A stretch of 64,000 nt of DNA, taken from positions 62,001-126,000 of the forward strand of contig NZ_KB894353.1 in assembly GCF_000374425.1 (NCBI RefSeq), in the 5' to 3' direction. The first letter of the stretch is position 1; each line of letters begins with the position of its first letter. Of this stretch, positions 60,795 through 64,000 are shown piece after piece. The position numbers and the translations under genes are program-made. The DNA is from Acinetobacter tjernbergiae DSM 14971 = CIP 107465. Its GTDB lineage: Bacteria > Pseudomonadota > Gammaproteobacteria > Pseudomonadales > Moraxellaceae. Below the pieces are notes generated by a model. It searched no databases. It was not told where the DNA came from and was given only the letters and a program-made list of their open reading frames with translations.

Positions 60795-60942
60795 AGCATG
60801 CTCTACTTAATCAAACAAAATTTATTAAAAATATGGGAGATGAAGAAAACACAAAATGTTCCCCTACATTGGTTTAGTCGAACGAAATCCAAAATCAGCT
60901 CAATTTTTTCTGTAAAAGTCTGTATACAATTTTATTGATATT

Positions 60943-60961
60943 AATAACAATTATCATTACT
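60943..60961 (+). promoter_or_regulatory. Fur-box-like sequence
   Basis: AATAACAATTATCATTACT agrees with the 19-bp Fur consensus at about 13 positions and lies 65 bp before the sigma factor start. Iron-controlled expression is expected for a FecIR system. Confidence 0.55.
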
Positions 60962-61025
60962 ATTTGAGAGTATTTTTCATCCTCTTGTGATTGGCTTCTG
61001 CCTGCCAATATGTGGACTCCCCGTC

Positions 61026-61541
61026 ATGAACCTAAATGTAGAAAAACAGTTATGGTTTAGCCAAGTTTATCAAGCCCAGCAAAGCACACTGTTGTCATGG
61101 TTTAAGCATAAACTGCAACATCATCACCAATCTGAAGATTTGAGTCAGGAGGTGTTCTACCGTGCCTTAAAAAGTGACTATTGCTTTGAAAAGATTAAAG
61201 AACCTCAAGCATGGTTGATGGGTATTGCCAAGCATGTGATCATCGACCATTGGCGTCGCCAACATATAGAACACCTGTATTTAGATGCACTTGCACAACT
61301 GCCAGAAGAATATTATCCCTCTGCTGAACATGAAGTCTGTATTCGTGAAACACTTTATCAAGTACATTTGATGCTGGAAAAACTGCCTCAACGTACTGCA
61401 CAGGTGTTTTTATTATCGCAATTGGATGGACTGACCTATCGTGCGATTAGTGAAAAACTGGATATTTCAGAAGCAACGGTCAAAAGAGATATGAAACAGG
61501 CTTTCTTGGCCTGCATTAGTCTTTATAATCAGACCGATTAA
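61026..61541 (+). CDS. ECF sigma factor, FecI-like
   Basis: A 171-residue iron-starvation-type sigma factor. Region 2 has SEDLSQEVFYRALKSD and EPQAWLMGIAKHVIIDHWRRQ (to about 80), and region 4 has LEKLPQRTAQVFLLSQLDGLTYRAISEKLDISEATVKRD. It would direct RNA polymerase to the receptor gene downstream once a siderophore signal arrives. The ATG at 61026 is chosen since the protein then begins as in FecI proteins. A GTG 39 bp upstream is less likely. Confidence 0.92.
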   Translation: MNLNVEKQLWFSQVYQAQQSTLLSWFKHKLQHHHQSEDLSQEVFYRALKSDYCFEKIKEPQAWLMGIAKHVIIDHWRRQHIEHLYLDALAQLPEEYYPSAEHEVCIRETLYQVHLMLEKLPQRTAQVFLLSQLDGLTYRAISEKLDISEATVKRDMKQAFLACISLYNQTD

Positions 61542-61563
61542 TTGCTGAATTTGCTTTGCTGCT

Positions 61564-62520
61564 ATGTCTCAAGCCCCTAAAATCCATGATCATGTATTGG
61601 ACCAAGCCGCAGATTGGCTGGTGCTATTACATTCAGGTGAAATGACTGAGTTAGAGCAGCAACAATTTCAACATTGGCAAGCAGAAAAGCAAGAACATGC
61701 CCTCGCCATTCAGCAAATCAATACATTTACTCAGGGCTTAACAGGTTTATCTAACCACTTTCCCTCAGATTCTTTAGTCCAGTCCAAGCAAAAATTTAAT
61801 CTGACTGCAAAACGAAATATGCTGTTTAGCCTTTCAGGATTATTGGTTATCAGTTGCGGAATGTATTTGTTGCCTTGGGCAAAATGGCAATCTGATGATC
61901 ATACCGAGGTTGGTGAAATTAAAACCATTGCACTGCAAGACGGTTCAACCTTAATCTTGGCCAGTGATAGTTATATCAACGTGAATTTCTCCGAACAGAC
62001 TCGACAGATTCAACTGATCGAAGGTGAAATTTATATCCAGACCGCCAAAGATCCGCAACACCGTCCATTTATGGTGAAGACCAAAGATGGTGCAATTGAG
62101 GCCTTGGGTACTCAGTTTACGGTACGACAAGAGCATCACGACCAAACTCGAGTCAAAGTGTATCAACATGCAGTCGCTTTACAGCCGCAGGATTCTGGGA
62201 AAAGACAGATTTTAAAGCAAGGTCAACGTGCATATTTCAACAGTCAACAAACCTCTAAACCATTGCCATTGAATAACGAGCAGCCCTACTGGACTCAACA
62301 ATTACTGGTGGTAGAACAATGGCCACTAGAAAAAGTCATTGGTGAGCTATATCGTTATCAAAAAGGCACTTATTTCATCGAACCAGCGTTAAAAGACCTT
62401 CGCGTTTCCGGCGTGTTTTCATTAAAGAATCCTCAACAAAGCTTAGAGACACTGGCCTATACCCATCAACTTGAGCTGAGCTATTACAGTCCATATCTAT
62501 TAAAAATAAAAAAAAGATAA
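61564..62520 (+). CDS. FecR family anti-sigma factor
   Basis: A 318-residue inner-membrane regulator. The N-terminal cytoplasmic DUF4880 domain has QAADWLVLLHSGEMTELEQQQFQHW, a single membrane segment follows (MLFSLSGLLVISCGMYLLPWA, about 90-110), then the periplasmic FecR domain (KTIALQDGSTLILASDSYINV near 120). It holds the sigma factor inactive and transmits the signal of the loaded receptor. It begins 22 bp after the sigma gene. Confidence 0.93.
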   Translation: MSQAPKIHDHVLDQAADWLVLLHSGEMTELEQQQFQHWQAEKQEHALAIQQINTFTQGLTGLSNHFPSDSLVQSKQKFNLTAKRNMLFSLSGLLVISCGMYLLPWAKWQSDDHTEVGEIKTIALQDGSTLILASDSYINVNFSEQTRQIQLIEGEIYIQTAKDPQHRPFMVKTKDGAIEALGTQFTVRQEHHDQTRVKVYQHAVALQPQDSGKRQILKQGQRAYFNSQQTSKPLPLNNEQPYWTQQLLVVEQWPLEKVIGELYRYQKGTYFIEPALKDLRVSGVFSLKNPQQSLETLAYTHQLELSYYSPYLLKIKKR

Positions 62521-62586
62521 AAAGATGATCCTTTTTTTGATCTTGTCCGACTTATAGAGAAATACACTCCCAGTCGAGAAGACCAC

Positions 62587-64000
62587 ATGAAGGATTATCA
62601 GGCCAAAACTACCTTGGCGTTGGCTGTACGCGCCATTTTATGGGGCATGCCACTCAGCGTTATCAGCATTGCAATGACTTCTGCCTATGCTGCCAATGTT
62701 TATCAGATTTCAATTAGCTCAACCACACTCGACCAAGCACTTAAACAGCTAGCGATTCAAACAGGCACCACCATCAGCTATGACTCGACCACACTCTCTA
62801 AAATAAAAAGTGCCTCACTAAAAGGAAATTATTCAGTAGAAACTGCTTTAGAGACTTTGCTTAAACCACATGCATTTGAAGCAATCAAAGTTGCCAATGC
62901 GGGATATAGCATTCAAGCCAAAACAGTCATGGCCTCAGTTGAACCTAAGGTGGTTCAGTTAGAAACGATTTATACCAAAGCAGAATCAACTAAAAATAAC
63001 ACTATTAATAATCAGAATAACTCAATACAGCTGCCAACAATTTCAATAAAAGCAGTTAACTCAAATTTAGCGAATGTTGGAAAGGGAGCTCAAAATATTA
63101 AGGAGATTCCCCAATCCGTGACCGTCATGTCTAGGCAACGTATTGATGAACAAGGTCTAAAAACCCTTGATGATGTGTTAGTACAAACAACAGGCGTAAC
63201 GCGTGAACAACTTTGGTTAAATAATAACTATAGTGCTCGTGGGCTAAAGATTGAAAATATTCGTTATGATGGTGGCAGTACCTCGAGTCTAGAAGACCGT
63301 AGTAATAGTGCCGATATGGCACAATATGATGCAGTTGAAGTATTGCGTGGTGCGGATGGTTTATTCGGTGCAGGTGAAGCTGGCGGTGTAATTAATCTCA
63401 CCTCTAAACGACCAAAAGCAGAAACCGAAATCAATGGATCAATTTCAGCCGGTAGCTGGAATAATTATCGTGGCGAATTCGATGCGACAGGTTCTTTAAC
63501 ACAAGATCAAAGTATTAAAGGTCGTTTGGTCACTGTTTTCCAAGATCGAGACTTCTTCTACAAACCAACACAAAGCCGCCGCGAGATGATCTATGGTGCA
63601 TTAAGCTTTGATCTATTACCAGAAACAACATTGTTTACAGGTTTCAGTTATCAAAAAGATAAAATGGACGCTTTTAATGCCAGTTTACCTCGATGGGAAG
63701 ATGGTGCTGATCTGCATTTACCCCGCAACACGACAATGGGAGCACCTTGGGGGTGGATCGAACGTAAAAACACATCCTTCTTCGCCAATCTTCAACACCA
63801 AATTAACGATGACTGGAAAACACAACTCAATGTACGTCACAATATTGGTAATGATGCGATTAATAGCGCTGAAATGGAGGGTGCTGTTAGTTATGACACT
63901 CACCAAAGTCAATGGTGGCGCTATCAGGATGATACCCGCTTTAAAGAAACTACAATGGATTTAAACCTACAAGGCAGCTTTAATCTATTTGAACAAAAAC
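62587..64000 (+). CDS. TonB-dependent siderophore receptor with STN domain, cut by the window end
   Basis: An open frame of 471 codons to the window edge. A signal peptide ends near MTSAYAANVYQ. The STN signalling domain follows (about 37-110: STTLDQALKQLAIQTGTTIS), then a TonB-box region and the plug domain from about 160 (IKEIPQSVTVMSRQRIDEQG, EVLRGADGLFGAGEAGGVIN). The barrel is only partly in the window. The STN domain shows that it signals to FecR, as FpvA or FecA do. The plug resembles receptors for hydroxamate or pyoverdine-type siderophores, but the ligand cannot be told. Confidence 0.92.
   Translation, partial: MKDYQAKTTLALAVRAILWGMPLSVISIAMTSAYAANVYQISISSTTLDQALKQLAIQTGTTISYDSTTLSKIKSASLKGNYSVETALETLLKPHAFEAIKVANAGYSIQAKTVMASVEPKVVQLETIYTKAESTKNNTINNQNNSIQLPTISIKAVNSNLANVGKGAQNIKEIPQSVTVMSRQRIDEQGLKTLDDVLVQTTGVTREQLWLNNNYSARGLKIENIRYDGGSTSSLEDRSNSADMAQYDAVEVLRGADGLFGAGEAGGVINLTSKRPKAETEINGSISAGSWNNYRGEFDATGSLTQDQSIKGRLVTVFQDRDFFYKPTQSRREMIYGALSFDLLPETTLFTGFSYQKDKMDAFNASLPRWEDGADLHLPRNTTMGAPWGWIERKNTSFFANLQHQINDDWKTQLNVRHNIGNDAINSAEMEGAVSYDTHQSQWWRYQDDTRFKETTMDLNLQGSFNLFEQK

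Overview
The window looks like a chromosomal segment of an Acinetobacter species. The base composition is AT-rich, the ast arginine operon, trigonelline-type catabolic genes and FecIR-type iron genes have Acinetobacter-like products, and the CRISPR repeat has type I-F architecture.

Positions 1-16154 are one type I-F CRISPR-Cas locus, all read on the minus strand: cas1, a 340-bp gap, cas2-3, cas8f (csy1), cas5f (csy2), cas7f (csy3), cas6f (csy4), a leader, then a very long array. The window holds 126 repeats and 125 complete spacers, and the array runs off the left edge. The leader carries a boxA-like antitermination sequence, a consensus IHF site and a terminator-like hairpin. One spacer is itself a perfect intrinsic terminator in the direction of pre-crRNA synthesis. 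Two spacers overlap on opposite strands and reveal the CC PAM.

The most striking find is the gap between cas1 and cas2-3 (14864-15206). It contains a small ORF for a 36-residue hydrophobic peptide with its own promoter and ribosome binding site. After it comes a TATAAT box and a degenerate repeat-spacer-repeat unit. The guide of this unit matches 19 of 21 bases, next to a CC PAM, of a site that abuts the -35 box of the small ORF. This is the layout of a CRISPR-regulated toxin-antitoxin (CreTA): Csy complex loaded with the CreA guide would silence the toxin CreT, so cells that lose the cas genes would be poisoned.

From 16.2 to 28.7 kb lie ordinary housekeeping or conserved genes: a DUF962 protein, a CYTH/CHAD triphosphatase, a DUF3144 protein, an M16 peptidase, a PhzF-like protein, a DUF4442 protein, icd, an RluE-type pseudouridine synthase and NAD malic enzyme.

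From 28.9 to 39.9 kb is a catabolic cluster that fits the trigonelline (N-methylnicotinate) pathway described in Acinetobacter baylyi: two-component flavin monooxygenase, two aldehyde dehydrogenases, alpha/beta hydrolase, NCS1 permease, porin and a GntR/FCD regulator. Matching palindromes in front of two of its operons are probably the operator of that regulator.

From 40 to 49.7 kb is arginine catabolism (amino acid permease, astE, astB, astD, astA, astC) with glutamate dehydrogenase and an Lrp/AsnC regulator. From 49.8 to 51.7 kb are a short-chain dehydrogenase and an amidohydrolase. From 52 to 60.8 kb is a tripartite RND efflux operon with two different RND pumps (MdtABC/MuxABC-OpmB layout). 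The window ends with an ECF sigma factor, a FecR anti-sigma factor and the start of a TonB-dependent siderophore receptor with a signalling domain, behind a Fur-box-like sequence.
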